Positions 8,403 through 16,289 of a stretch of 63,757 bases of DNA are shown here, one piece after another (within the stretch, counting starts at the first letter, position 1; the number at the start of each line of letters is the position of its first letter). The stretch is from positions 1-63,757 of the forward strand of contig JAJACU010000014.1 of NCBI GenBank assembly GCA_022601345.1. Reading direction: 5' to 3'. Source of the DNA: Chlamydiota bacterium. GTDB taxonomy: Bacteria > Chlamydiota > Chlamydiia > Chlamydiales > JAAZZY01. The notes beneath the pieces were generated by a model. It saw nothing but the letters and a program-made list of their open reading frames with translations. It was not told where the DNA came from and ran no database searches. Position numbers and translations under genes: made by a program.

Positions 8403-8894
8403 CTATCCAACTTTAAATATTTTAGAACCAAACTCAATAGGATGTCCGTCTTCGACTAGAACTTCCTTGATAATGCCACTTTCAGTAGCTTTAACTTCGT
8501 TCATAACTTTCATGGCTTCAATAATGCAAACGACATCACCTTCTTTCACAGAGTCACCTACATTAACAAATCCGGCTTCACCTGGTGCAGAAGCTGAATA
8601 AAAAGTTCCAACCATTGGAGAAGTTATAAACTTTGTATTAGGATCTTCTAATACCACTTCTGTAGCTGAAGCTTGTTTTTCATGACCTGGGAAATGAGCT
8701 GGTAGCTGCTGAGTTGGCATTGCTACTTGTTCCATCATTGGAGCAGCCGTCACATACTCATTTTTAACTTGAGTTCGCTCTAAAAGGAGCTCGAACTCTC
8801 CATGCTTAAGTTGCAATTTCTGCATATCTCTTTCTTCAAAAGCATCAAGCAAGCTTTTAATTTCATCTAAATTAAATTCCACACATAACCTCAT
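8403..8894 (-). CDS. accB: Biotin carboxyl carrier protein of acetyl-CoA carboxylase
   Basis: AccB carries the biotin that shuttles CO2 between AccC and the carboxyltransferase. It has 163 residues. An N-terminal helical part is followed by a linker with Pro/Gln/Ala, then a C-terminal biotinyl domain with the attachment Lys in EAMKVMNEV (the more common motif is EAMKMMNE). The ITSPMVGTFYSASAPGEAGFVNVGD segment is typical of the BCCP thumb. Its ATG overlaps the efp stop (TAATG), so translation is probably coupled. Confidence 0.97.
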   Translation of the reverse strand: MRLCVEFNLDEIKSLLDAFEERDMQKLQLKHGEFELLLERTQVKNEYVTAAPMMEQVAMPTQQLPAHFPGHEKQASATEVVLEDPNTKFITSPMVGTFYSASAPGEAGFVNVGDSVKEGDVVCIIEAMKVMNEVKATESGIIKEVLVEDGHPIEFGSKIFKVG

Positions 8895-9448
8895 TAGATT
8901 CTTTGAATGTATTCACCTGTAGTAGTGTCCACCTTAACGATGTCACCTACTTCAACAAACAGCGGCACTTGGATTTTAGCCCCTGTTTCTAGAGTCGCTA
9001 CTTTAGTAGCATTTGAAACTGTAATTTTTTCCTTAGATTCTTCTGTTTTAGAAACCATTATTTCCAAGAACTGTGGTAGTTCAACTGAAAAAACGGTTTC
9101 TCCATAGAAAGTCGCTTTAACTTGCACGCCTTCTTTTAAGAAGTGCATCTTTTTTCCAATTACATTTGGTGCAATTAGAATGCTGTCTAAGCTACCAATA
9201 TCTAAGAAAAGATAATCTTTATTTTCTAAGTACATATACTGCAAATCACGTTCTTGCAGAAAAACTTCATCAACAACCTGGTTAGGCTTAAAGTTTTTTT
9301 CTAAAACATCATCCGATATTAAATTGCGCAATTTAGTTTTAATAAATGCGGGGCCTTTAGCTGTCACCTTTATGCTAGAATCAACACGGTATAACTCCCC
9401 TTTTAGGGAAATAACCATGCCTGGAGTAATTTGTGTATTTGATACCAC
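8894..9448 (-). CDS. efp: Elongation factor P
   Basis: EF-P enters the ribosomal E-site region and rescues ribosomes stalled at polyproline. The 184-residue length fits the three-domain fold. The loop TAKGPAF in domain I holds the Lys equivalent to the modified Lys34 of E. coli EF-P. The start is GTG, preceded by a weak AGG. It sits second in the rpe-efp-accB-accC operon, as in Chlamydia trachomatis, where this is one of two efp copies. Confidence 0.95.
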   Translation of the reverse strand: MVSNTQITPGMVISLKGELYRVDSSIKVTAKGPAFIKTKLRNLISDDVLEKNFKPNQVVDEVFLQERDLQYMYLENKDYLFLDIGSLDSILIAPNVIGKKMHFLKEGVQVKATFYGETVFSVELPQFLEIMVSKTEESKEKITVSNATKVATLETGAKIQVPLFVEVGDIVKVDTTTGEYIQRI

Positions 9449-9514
9449 GAACTTAACCTAAATTTTAATTATCTTTTAATTATGCCATATTTTTTAGTTG
9501 GTTTCAAGCAATGA

Positions 9515-10213
9515 TTATATGCAGTTTCTTAAGCTTTGTATAGCATCCTTCATAGAAGGCTCTTTAAAAACGTAAGTCCCTGCTACAAGGTCATTTGCTC
9601 CAGCATCAATGCATTTTTTTGCTGTCTCAAGGTTTATTCCTCCGTCAACTTGAATAGGAAAAACACTCCCTTTATCACTCTCTTTCAACAACCTAGGAAC
9701 TATCCCCCTCTGATTAAGGGCAGCTCTTGTAAACTTGATTTTTTGTAGCATCTGCTCAATGAAAGCTTGCCCACCAAATCCAGGCTTTACAGTCATCAAT
9801 AAGATAAGGTCACATTTGTCTAAGTAAGAGGTTACCATGCTTTCTGAGGTTTCAGGACAAAAGGCCAGCCCAGCCTGTACATTACACTTTCTAATGTAAT
9901 CAAGAGTCTCTTCAACCTCTTCAGTTGCTTCAAAATGAAATGTAATACGATCGGCCCCAGCCTCTACTAATCTCTCAATATAGTCGTAGGGGTTGTAAAC
10001 CATTATATGCACATCAAGAAACAGATCCGATGCTCGATTAATAGCAGCAACAGCTTTTGGGCCTAGAGTCAAATTAGGTACAAAGTGCCCATCCATTATA
10101 TCAATATGTATATGGTCGGCTCCAGCTTGCTCTATTTTTTTAGCTTCATCTGCTAAATGGCCGAAGTCTCCTGCTAAAATTGACGGCGCTATAATCAAAT
10201 CTTCTTTTTTCAT
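9515..10213 (-). CDS. rpe: Ribulose-phosphate 3-epimerase
   Basis: Rpe interconverts D-ribulose 5-phosphate and D-xylulose 5-phosphate in the pentose phosphate pathway. It has 232 residues. The TIM-barrel signatures are clear: IAPSILAGDFGHLADE, HIDIMDGHFVPNLTLGP with metal-binding His and Asp, LLMTVKPGFGGQAFI, and QVDGGINLETAKKCIDAGA. It leads the minus-strand operon and is divergent from a sugar-phosphatase-like gene, so both neighbours may act on sugar phosphates. Confidence 0.97.
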   Translation of the reverse strand: MKKEDLIIAPSILAGDFGHLADEAKKIEQAGADHIHIDIMDGHFVPNLTLGPKAVAAINRASDLFLDVHIMVYNPYDYIERLVEAGADRITFHFEATEEVEETLDYIRKCNVQAGLAFCPETSESMVTSYLDKCDLILLMTVKPGFGGQAFIEQMLQKIKFTRAALNQRGIVPRLLKESDKGSVFPIQVDGGINLETAKKCIDAGANDLVAGTYVFKEPSMKDAIQSLRNCI

Positions 10214-10267
10214 AATTTTCTACTGTTTTGTCTTAACTTCAATTGATTTTATTTTTTTAGCCTTTTC

Positions 10268-10296
10268 TTGACAACTCTACTATTAAAATTTATATA
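10268..10296 (+). promoter_or_regulatory. Strong sigma-70-type promoter, possibly giving a leaderless mRNA
   Basis: A perfect -35 TTGACA at 10268-10273 is followed by a 17-base spacer and a -10-like TATATA at 10291-10296. The expected first transcribed base is at or next to the A of the ATG at 10304, leaving no room for a ribosome binding site. Confidence 0.7.
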
Positions 10297-10303
10297 TAGC
10301 CCT

Positions 10304-10897
10304 ATGAACGCACAGCAATTTAAAAATAAAATTTACTTAATTCGCCATGGTGAGACTGAATGGTCACGCTCTAAACAGCACACAGGGCGAACAGACCTCC
10401 CTCTAACAAAAGAAGGTGAAAGGCAAGCTAAAACACTTAAGAGGGCATTAGCTGGCATAGATTTCAAAAAAGTTTTCGTTAGCCCTCTTAAAAGAGCTCT
10501 TCAAACCTGTGAATTTGCCGGCTTTCTAAATCAATCTCAGCAAACCGACGATCTTTATGAATGGGACTATGGTGACTGTGAAGGTTTAACAACCCAACAA
10601 ATAAGGGAAAGAACTCCCAATTGGAACCTCTTTAAAGACGGAGCTCCCAATGGAGAGTCTATAGAGCAAGTGGCAGCTAGAGCAGACCAGATAATACAGC
10701 TAGCTTCTCAAATTGAGGGCAATGTTGCCCTTTTCTCAAGCGGCCACATTTCTAGAGTCATTGGGGCCAGATGGCTCAGCTTAGAACCTCAAAAAGCCCA
10801 GCTTTTAGCCCTTTCGACGGCCTCAATTAGCATTTTAGGCTATGAGCACGAGTGGAAAGTTATCCAAAACTGGAATATAACCTCACACACACTATAA
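10304..10897 (+). CDS. Histidine phosphatase family protein (phosphoglycerate mutase-like)
   Basis: This 197-residue protein has the histidine-phosphatase signature LIRHGETEW near residue 10, the catalytic Arg in SPLKRALQTC, the acidic DLYEWDYGDCEG segment, and the second catalytic His in SSGHISR. The motifs around WDYGDCEG and WNLFKDGAPNGES resemble the yeast sedoheptulose-1,7-bisphosphatase Shb17 as I recall it, as well as many bacterial acid phosphatases, so a sugar-phosphate substrate is plausible but unproven. The frame opens earlier at a TTG, but that TTG is the -35 box, so the ATG is the start. It is divergent from rpe. Confidence 0.85.
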   Translation: MNAQQFKNKIYLIRHGETEWSRSKQHTGRTDLPLTKEGERQAKTLKRALAGIDFKKVFVSPLKRALQTCEFAGFLNQSQQTDDLYEWDYGDCEGLTTQQIRERTPNWNLFKDGAPNGESIEQVAARADQIIQLASQIEGNVALFSSGHISRVIGARWLSLEPQKAQLLALSTASISILGYEHEWKVIQNWNITSHTL

Positions 10898-11094
10898 AAA
10901 GGCATCTTTTTTTAGATGGGATACCATCTATTTTGGAAATAATTTAAACCGCTAAATATAGGTTACTTAAGAACTTGTCCGCTTATTGCTCAAAATTATC
11001 CGTTGGAGCCTTAATTTAAAAAAATATTTTTTTTGTGTGGACAAACCTATGATGTAAAGAAAATATTTTAAATAAATTATTTTACGCTTTAAAT

Positions 11095-11123
11095 TTGCTT
11101 AAATAATTAAAAACCATTATAAT
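11095..11123 (+). promoter_or_regulatory. Promoter of the desaturase gene
   Basis: TTGCTT at 11095-11100, a 17-base spacer and a perfect TATAAT at 11118-11123 precede the desaturase. The leader is about 25 bases and contains AAAGGTG upstream of the ATG. The 200 bases before this are AT-rich and hold only a weak hairpin (AGATGG/CCATCT, 10914-10929). Confidence 0.65.
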
Positions 11124-11154
11124 AAAAATTATATCCCAAAAAAGGTGAACTAAT

Positions 11155-12312
11155 ATGAATGATTTAGACTTCAAAATATACAAGTGGGTAGCTGGACTAT
11201 TTTTAGGTGGATATCACCTAGCCTTACTCATCTTAATGCCTTTGTTTTTCATTAAATTTGGAGTTCCAACGCTTGGAATCATCATCAGCTCATTCGTGCT
11301 ATTTGTAGCAAGTGGACTGAGTATCACAGGAGGATATCACCGTTATTTCTCTCACAGATCTTTTAAAACAAACCCTGTTATAGAGTGCATTCTGCTATTT
11401 TTTGGCGCAATTGCAGTACAAGGTAGTGCTTTGAGATGGTCATTTGATCACCGTCAACATCATGCCTTTGTCGATACAGATGATGACCCGTACTCAATTA
11501 ATAGAGGCTTCTGGTATGCACACTTCATATGGTTTTTCGATAAACCTAAAGACATTGATCCAAAATTGTGCTCAGACTTACTTAGAAACAAGCGAGTAAT
11601 GTTTCAGCACAACTACTACGGAACATTCACAATAATTGCTAACTTTATTTTAATTGGAATAGTTGGATTGCTATTCCATAACTTCTTAGCCGCCTTCATT
11701 TTTGCGGGCCTATTTAGACTATTTCTTCTTCACCATTTTACTTGGTTTATCAATTCCCTTGCACATACTTGGGGATCAAAAACCTACTCAAAGGAACATA
11801 CAGCTGTAGATAATTACATCGTCTCTCTTGTGACTTTTGGTGAAGGATATCATAACTATCACCACACCTTTTGCAGCGACTATAGAAACGGAGTTAGATG
11901 GTTTCACTTTGATCCAACAAAATGGTTAATTTGGGTACTTGGAAAACTTAGACTTGCTAAAGATTTAAGAACTACCGAGATCTTTAAAATGAAAGAAAAA
12001 CAAATTCTATATGACAGAAAATTTCTTCTCAAAAAGTTAAAACAGCTGATCCATGTTAACCAAAAGTTAATTGAAGAAAAAGTATCTACAATGTCTCAAA
12101 CACTTTTAGACACTCTCTCTTCAATGAGAGCTCTTTCGGCTAACCACGGAAAACTTAAAAACAACTTAAAGGATGCAGCTCCAGTTGAGGAGCTTGAGCG
12201 TTTAGATAGTGAACTCCAATCTTTAAAAAACCAATTTGAAGATCAGTGGAAAAATTGGCTAAAGCTCTCCTCTCAAATTCTACGTAAAAAAGAGTCAAAA
12301 TTAGCTGCATAA
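11155..12312 (+). CDS. Fatty acid (delta-9-type) desaturase with helical C-terminal tail
   Basis: This is a membrane di-iron acyl desaturase that introduces a double bond into acyl chains. The three His boxes are present: HRYFSH (62-67), HRQHH (99-103) and HNYHH in EGYHNYHHTF. The FDHRQHHAFVDTDDDPYS region matches acyl-CoA desaturases of the stearoyl-CoA type. About four hydrophobic segments surround the boxes. Residues from about 280 to 385 form a charged, probably coiled-coil extension beyond the catalytic domain. It has its own promoter and RBS. It would adjust membrane fluidity, and together with the hydroxylase at 23.8 kb it implies active remodelling of acyl chains. Confidence 0.9.
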   Translation: MNDLDFKIYKWVAGLFLGGYHLALLILMPLFFIKFGVPTLGIIISSFVLFVASGLSITGGYHRYFSHRSFKTNPVIECILLFFGAIAVQGSALRWSFDHRQHHAFVDTDDDPYSINRGFWYAHFIWFFDKPKDIDPKLCSDLLRNKRVMFQHNYYGTFTIIANFILIGIVGLLFHNFLAAFIFAGLFRLFLLHHFTWFINSLAHTWGSKTYSKEHTAVDNYIVSLVTFGEGYHNYHHTFCSDYRNGVRWFHFDPTKWLIWVLGKLRLAKDLRTTEIFKMKEKQILYDRKFLLKKLKQLIHVNQKLIEEKVSTMSQTLLDTLSSMRALSANHGKLKNNLKDAAPVEELERLDSELQSLKNQFEDQWKNWLKLSSQILRKKESKLAA

Positions 12313-12337
12313 AAGCAACTGCAGCTTTACTTTTACA

Positions 12338-12372
12338 TCTTGATCCATTAGAACTATTTCTATGGATCAAGA
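12338..12372 (+). promoter_or_regulatory. Perfect 11-bp inverted repeat covering a start codon
   Basis: TCTTGATCCAT at 12338-12348 and its exact reverse complement ATGGATCAAGA at 12362-12372 flank a 13-base loop. The right arm begins with the ATG of the following transporter gene. In RNA this hairpin would hide the start codon. It is also placed to act as the 3' hairpin of the desaturase transcript, but no T-run follows. Confidence 0.6.
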
Positions 12373-13300
12373 CGATACTCTAAAAAAAAATCACAGACCC
12401 TCAATTGGCATCCCTCTTATTATCATTGCATGCTTTTGCAACGCTGCAATGGCAACAACGGCAAAGTTCATCTCAGTAAACTACCAACTTCCTAGTCAGA
12501 TTTTAGTCTTTGCTCGTTTTTCAATAAGCTTTATTATTCTTCTACCTCTTTTACTTCTTTTTCCAAGGTACAGACCTATTAAAGAGACTCTCAAAATAAA
12601 AATTTTGCAACCCTACCTTGTTCGCAACATTTTTGGCCTTTTAAGTCTTTACGCCTACTTTTATGCTATACAGCATATATCTCTTAGCAGTGCCGTACTC
12701 CTCGTGTATACATCCCCACTTTTTATACCGATTGCGTTTTGGGTCTGGAAAGGTGTTAAAATCACTAAAAGACTTTGGGTAGGACTTGTTGTTGGGTTTA
12801 TTGGAGTTGTTCTTATTATGGCTCCAAAATATGAAAAGCTTCAAATTGGGTACTGCATAGGGCTTCTTGCAGGCATTACTGCGGCAGTATCTTATGTGGC
12901 TGCAAGACTACAAAGCCACAGCGAGAAGCCTATCTGCGTAAACTTTTACTTTTTTTTATTTACCGCTATAGCTTCTTTTGCTCTTTGCGCTAAAACATTT
13001 TTTGTTATTGCTCCAAGTTTTTCACTTAAAATATGGCTCTCATTATTTGTAATGTCAGCTTTCGGAGCTCTTTTTCAAGGGCTGCTTATCATAGCTTTAC
13101 AATGGACGCAGGTACGCTTTCTTGGGGCATTTCTTTATTTGGCTGTTGCTTTTGCAATGCTGCTAGACTGGGCTGTTTTTACCAAGAAACCTGGCATATT
13201 CTCAATTTTTGGACTTGTCTTAGTTTTTCTTGGAGCGCTATTAATGACTATACTTGACCCTGAAAGGCAAAAGACAGCTAATAAAACAATGCCCAGCTAG
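12362..13300 (+). CDS. DMT superfamily (EamA-type) transporter
   Basis: This 312-residue protein has ten predicted membrane segments in two EamA-like halves, a hallmark of the drug/metabolite transporter superfamily. Typical features include SSAVLLVYTSPLFIPIAFWV in the first half and a C-terminal GLVLVFLGALLMTI. The substrate is unknown. Chlamydial DMT proteins include an S-adenosylmethionine exchanger, but I cannot tie this one to it. Its start codon lies inside a perfect inverted repeat. Its stop shares the tetranucleotide CTAG with the convergent 660-residue protein gene. Confidence 0.85.
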   Translation: MDQDDTLKKNHRPSIGIPLIIIACFCNAAMATTAKFISVNYQLPSQILVFARFSISFIILLPLLLLFPRYRPIKETLKIKILQPYLVRNIFGLLSLYAYFYAIQHISLSSAVLLVYTSPLFIPIAFWVWKGVKITKRLWVGLVVGFIGVVLIMAPKYEKLQIGYCIGLLAGITAAVSYVAARLQSHSEKPICVNFYFFLFTAIASFALCAKTFFVIAPSFSLKIWLSLFVMSAFGALFQGLLIIALQWTQVRFLGAFLYLAVAFAMLLDWAVFTKKPGIFSIFGLVLVFLGALLMTILDPERQKTANKTMPS

Positions 13301-15279
13301 ATTACCGCATTAATTGATTGGTCATCCCAAATTGCCATAGATTTCCTTATGACCCCACAAAAGCGAGCCCTTTCTTCAACTCTTTCGCTATGGAAAATTA
13401 GACCTAGATAAAAAACATCTTCGATCTTCATGAAACTTTGAATCAATTGAAAGCGCGTCAACTTCAGACCGTTTAAAGCTGTATTTACATCTTTTTGAAA
13501 GCTCGGATCTTTTGAACCAACATATGCAAAAACATACTTGTTTTGGTAAGAGAAATTTAAGATGTAGCCATCATTTAAAGTAAAAGCATCTTCTAGGTGA
13601 TCCTGTAAAATTAGAAATGAAGTTTCTAGCAATTTCACCTCCAACATACTTCTCATGATAACAGGCGTAATACCATAGAAAAAGTTTTCCAAGATAAGCT
13701 CACTAAAATCATCTTTTTTAGACTTTAAGCTTTTCTTAAGCGTGCTAAATAACTCATTTTCTTTTGCAATCATGCCGCCGTTATAATCCCTAACATCATC
13801 AAAAACACGATACAGTTCATCTAAAATGGACTGTCTTGCCTTATAGAGATCTAAAGAATGGTCTTTCCTCAAAAACTTCTGTTTATCAAGGCGCACATAA
13901 AAAACATTTGCTTCTTTAACGTATCTCCTTTTGATGTGCCCGACTATTTTAATTCTATCAGGGATAAGCTCAAATTTAAATTTCATCTGAGAACAAAGCT
14001 TTTGAACAGAGAGACCTTCATTTTTAACAACCCTAAGAAGGACGACGCTATAAGTAATGTGGTGTTCGCTTTGTGTATCAAATGAGATAATAATTTGAGG
14101 AATATCATCATGATTTTTAAGCTGTTTGCTTAAGTTCAAGATATTTCTCATGACCTCTTCTTCATTACGTGGCATAAAGATAGGATGCATAAACTGCTCT
14201 ATTCTACCTCTTAGGTCATCTGGTAGTTCAGTTCTAAGCCGGGTTAGCTCCTCAAAAGTAAATCGGCTATTGTCTGACTTTTCAAACTCAGCATAGATAA
14301 CTAACCCTTTGTCATCTGCTCGTTTGTTGGATAAAAATGACTTAGATATAAGTTTTGCACTTGGAATACAGTTTTTTATAGAGCGAGTTATCTGCTGCTC
14401 TCCAAAACGTTCATTTTCTCCTATTTGGTTAATCCCTACTAAAACACCCAATACTGTTTTAGCTCCATAAGGGTAGTGAAGTCTGGTTTTCATCAATTTT
14501 ACGCGCAGAAGCCGTTGAGAGCCTTTGTCCTCTATTCTGCGCATAGACTTTCTAAAAAGATACTGCCAGCAAATTATCCTAACAAGATGTCTGTACTCGC
14601 GGGTATCTTTAAAAGTTTCTTGGGAAAAAACAAAAAACCTTTGCATCTCTGCAAAAAGATCTCTATCAAAGTGCTCTGGCTTTTGGTTCATTAAACCAAC
14701 AATTGACTCTTGAACTAAATTTATTTTGTCATCAACATTTAGTCCTTTAATTTCAAGAATCCTTATGCCTTGGCGAATGGATGAAACACCAACTCTGATT
14801 TCCGATGCAATTACAGGAAGAGTCTCTTTAATTGTTTTAAAGTCTTCGCTATTTTCAATACTTAGATACAATTCTACTAGAATAAAGCTGTCTTGAGGGC
14901 GTTTTTCAAATGCAAAGTCACTACCAAATTGTGAAGTGATATTAAGCCTTTTACCCGGAATTAACCATCTCGAAATAATGTCATATATAAATTTACTTGA
15001 GTAGAGGCGATAGCCGTAGACACTTCTAATGACAAGTTTAAACGGAGCTTTATCGTTATATTCCCAAGTTATGCAAGGTAGCTGTTTTTTGAAAAAATCA
15101 ATTTTTTCATTTTCTGTGCAACAAGCATCATATTCATCATTAACCATCTTCATTAGGTTTGACTGAATAATCTGTTTGAAAGGAACCTTATGACTGATAT
15201 CTTCCATATTGCTATGACTAGCAATAATGATCTCAGGCAGCTTCCTTTGCTTTTCTGTGCAAATCATTGATTTCAGCAT
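13297..15279 (-). CDS. Hypothetical 660-residue protein coupled to aspartate kinase
   Basis: I do not recognise this protein. It is soluble-looking, rich in charged residues, and has no signal peptide or obvious membrane segment. It contains FILVELYLSIENSEDFK near residue 130, several Arg-rich stretches (RIICWQYLFRKSMRRI, GHIKRRYVKEA) and no motif I can assign. The length and lack of repeats suggest a multi-domain enzyme or effector. Its ATG overlaps the last 7 bases of the lysC gene, so it is probably translated by coupling. It is not the missing ACT region of LysC. Its stop codon is shared with the convergent DMT gene. Confidence 0.7.
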   Translation of the reverse strand: MLKSMICTEKQRKLPEIIIASHSNMEDISHKVPFKQIIQSNLMKMVNDEYDACCTENEKIDFFKKQLPCITWEYNDKAPFKLVIRSVYGYRLYSSKFIYDIISRWLIPGKRLNITSQFGSDFAFEKRPQDSFILVELYLSIENSEDFKTIKETLPVIASEIRVGVSSIRQGIRILEIKGLNVDDKINLVQESIVGLMNQKPEHFDRDLFAEMQRFFVFSQETFKDTREYRHLVRIICWQYLFRKSMRRIEDKGSQRLLRVKLMKTRLHYPYGAKTVLGVLVGINQIGENERFGEQQITRSIKNCIPSAKLISKSFLSNKRADDKGLVIYAEFEKSDNSRFTFEELTRLRTELPDDLRGRIEQFMHPIFMPRNEEEVMRNILNLSKQLKNHDDIPQIIISFDTQSEHHITYSVVLLRVVKNEGLSVQKLCSQMKFKFELIPDRIKIVGHIKRRYVKEANVFYVRLDKQKFLRKDHSLDLYKARQSILDELYRVFDDVRDYNGGMIAKENELFSTLKKSLKSKKDDFSELILENFFYGITPVIMRSMLEVKLLETSFLILQDHLEDAFTLNDGYILNFSYQNKYVFAYVGSKDPSFQKDVNTALNGLKLTRFQLIQSFMKIEDVFYLGLIFHSERVEERARFCGVIRKSMAIWDDQSINAVI

Positions 15280-16061
15280 ACTTTACATTCAATGTTTTCA
15301 TATATCTTCTTATCACATCTCTTTGATGTGAGATTACATACCAATGTACCCGGCGATGCACAATTTTTAAAAGATAAAACATTTATTGGTAAATTATTTT
15401 TTTGAGCAAGACTTATGCAGCGCGGATGTAAAATAAAATTTTGATCTCCCATTAACTTAAGCGCCTCTTTATAAGTTAAGTGCTTTTGAAGGGTTGCCTG
15501 TAAATTCTTTTTTGGATCGTCATCATAAATGCCATCAACATCTTTGTAAAACTCGACTCTCTCAGCATCTAACGCAACGCCTAGAGCAACAGCTGACGTA
15601 TCAGAGCCACCTCTGCCTAGTGTAGTGATGTCTTTAGACTCGTTAACCCCTTGAAAGCCCGCCACAATGGCTATCTCGCCCTTTTTCAGATGATTCCAGA
15701 GCCTACTCGGCCTGACATCAATAATGCGAGCTAAAGAGTGCTTATTGCTTGTTATAATTCCTGATTGACTCCCAGTAAAACTAACAGCATCTATCCCTCT
15801 AACATTTAATGCCATAGCTAACAACGAGATACTGACACGCTCTCCGACGCTAATGAGCATGTCATATTCTCTTTGTGGAGGAGCGGGGTGAATTTCTTTT
15901 GCCCTCTCAATCAAAGAATCTGTCATATTTTCCATCGCACTAACAACAACAACGCATGCATCATAACTTTTAGCTCTTTTCTCAATAATTTCGGCTACCC
16001 GCCTAAAGCCTTCAGCATTGGAGACTGAGGCCCCACCAAATTTCATTACCAAAATACGCAC
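15273..16061 (-). CDS. lysC: Aspartate kinase catalytic domain, no ACT domains
   Basis: Aspartate kinase phosphorylates L-aspartate, the first step towards diaminopimelate, lysine, threonine and methionine. The N-terminal KFGGASVSNAEGFRRVAEII, VVVVSAMENMTDSL, GERVSISLLAMAL, FQGVNESKDITTLGRGGSDTSAVALG and FYKDVDGIYDDDPKK all match the amino-acid kinase fold. The protein has 262 residues, whereas typical LysC has 400-450 with two C-terminal ACT domains for feedback control, which are missing here. The start is GTG with AAGGG upstream. No frameshift is visible because the next gene begins within its last codons. It could alternatively be a related aspartokinase-like enzyme. Confidence 0.88.
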   Translation of the reverse strand: MRILVMKFGGASVSNAEGFRRVAEIIEKRAKSYDACVVVVSAMENMTDSLIERAKEIHPAPPQREYDMLISVGERVSISLLAMALNVRGIDAVSFTGSQSGIITSNKHSLARIIDVRPSRLWNHLKKGEIAIVAGFQGVNESKDITTLGRGGSDTSAVALGVALDAERVEFYKDVDGIYDDDPKKNLQATLQKHLTYKEALKLMGDQNFILHPRCISLAQKNNLPINVLSFKNCASPGTLVCNLTSKRCDKKIYENIECKVC

Positions 16062-16152
16062 AATTTGCCCTTTCTATAGTTAGAGGAAGATTATTTATTT
16101 TTAAGTAAAAGCACAATCTAAATAAATATTTGAAAAGCTATTATCTTTATTA

Positions 16153-16182
16153 TTGCGTTTTTTCATAATTCTCTGATAATAT
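16153..16182 (+). promoter_or_regulatory. Putative rpsA promoter
   Basis: TTGCGT at 16153-16158, an 18-base spacer and TAATAT at 16177-16182. This leaves a leader of about 100 bases before rpsA, which carries an AAGGAG Shine-Dalgarno at about 16272. Confidence 0.45.
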
Positions 16183-16289
16183 TTTATTTCAAAACTCCTA
16201 GGCTTCTAACCTAAATATAAGTTTTTACATGTATGTAGAGTTATAAGTGCTAGTGGAGACAAAATTTTTTTAAGGAGAAATAAATAACT

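Noticed and set aside
15273-16061. lysC as a broken pseudogene missing its C-terminus
   Set aside because: The kinase core is intact and the stop overlaps the next gene's start. The following protein is not an ACT domain in another frame, so truncation by recent frameshift is not supported.
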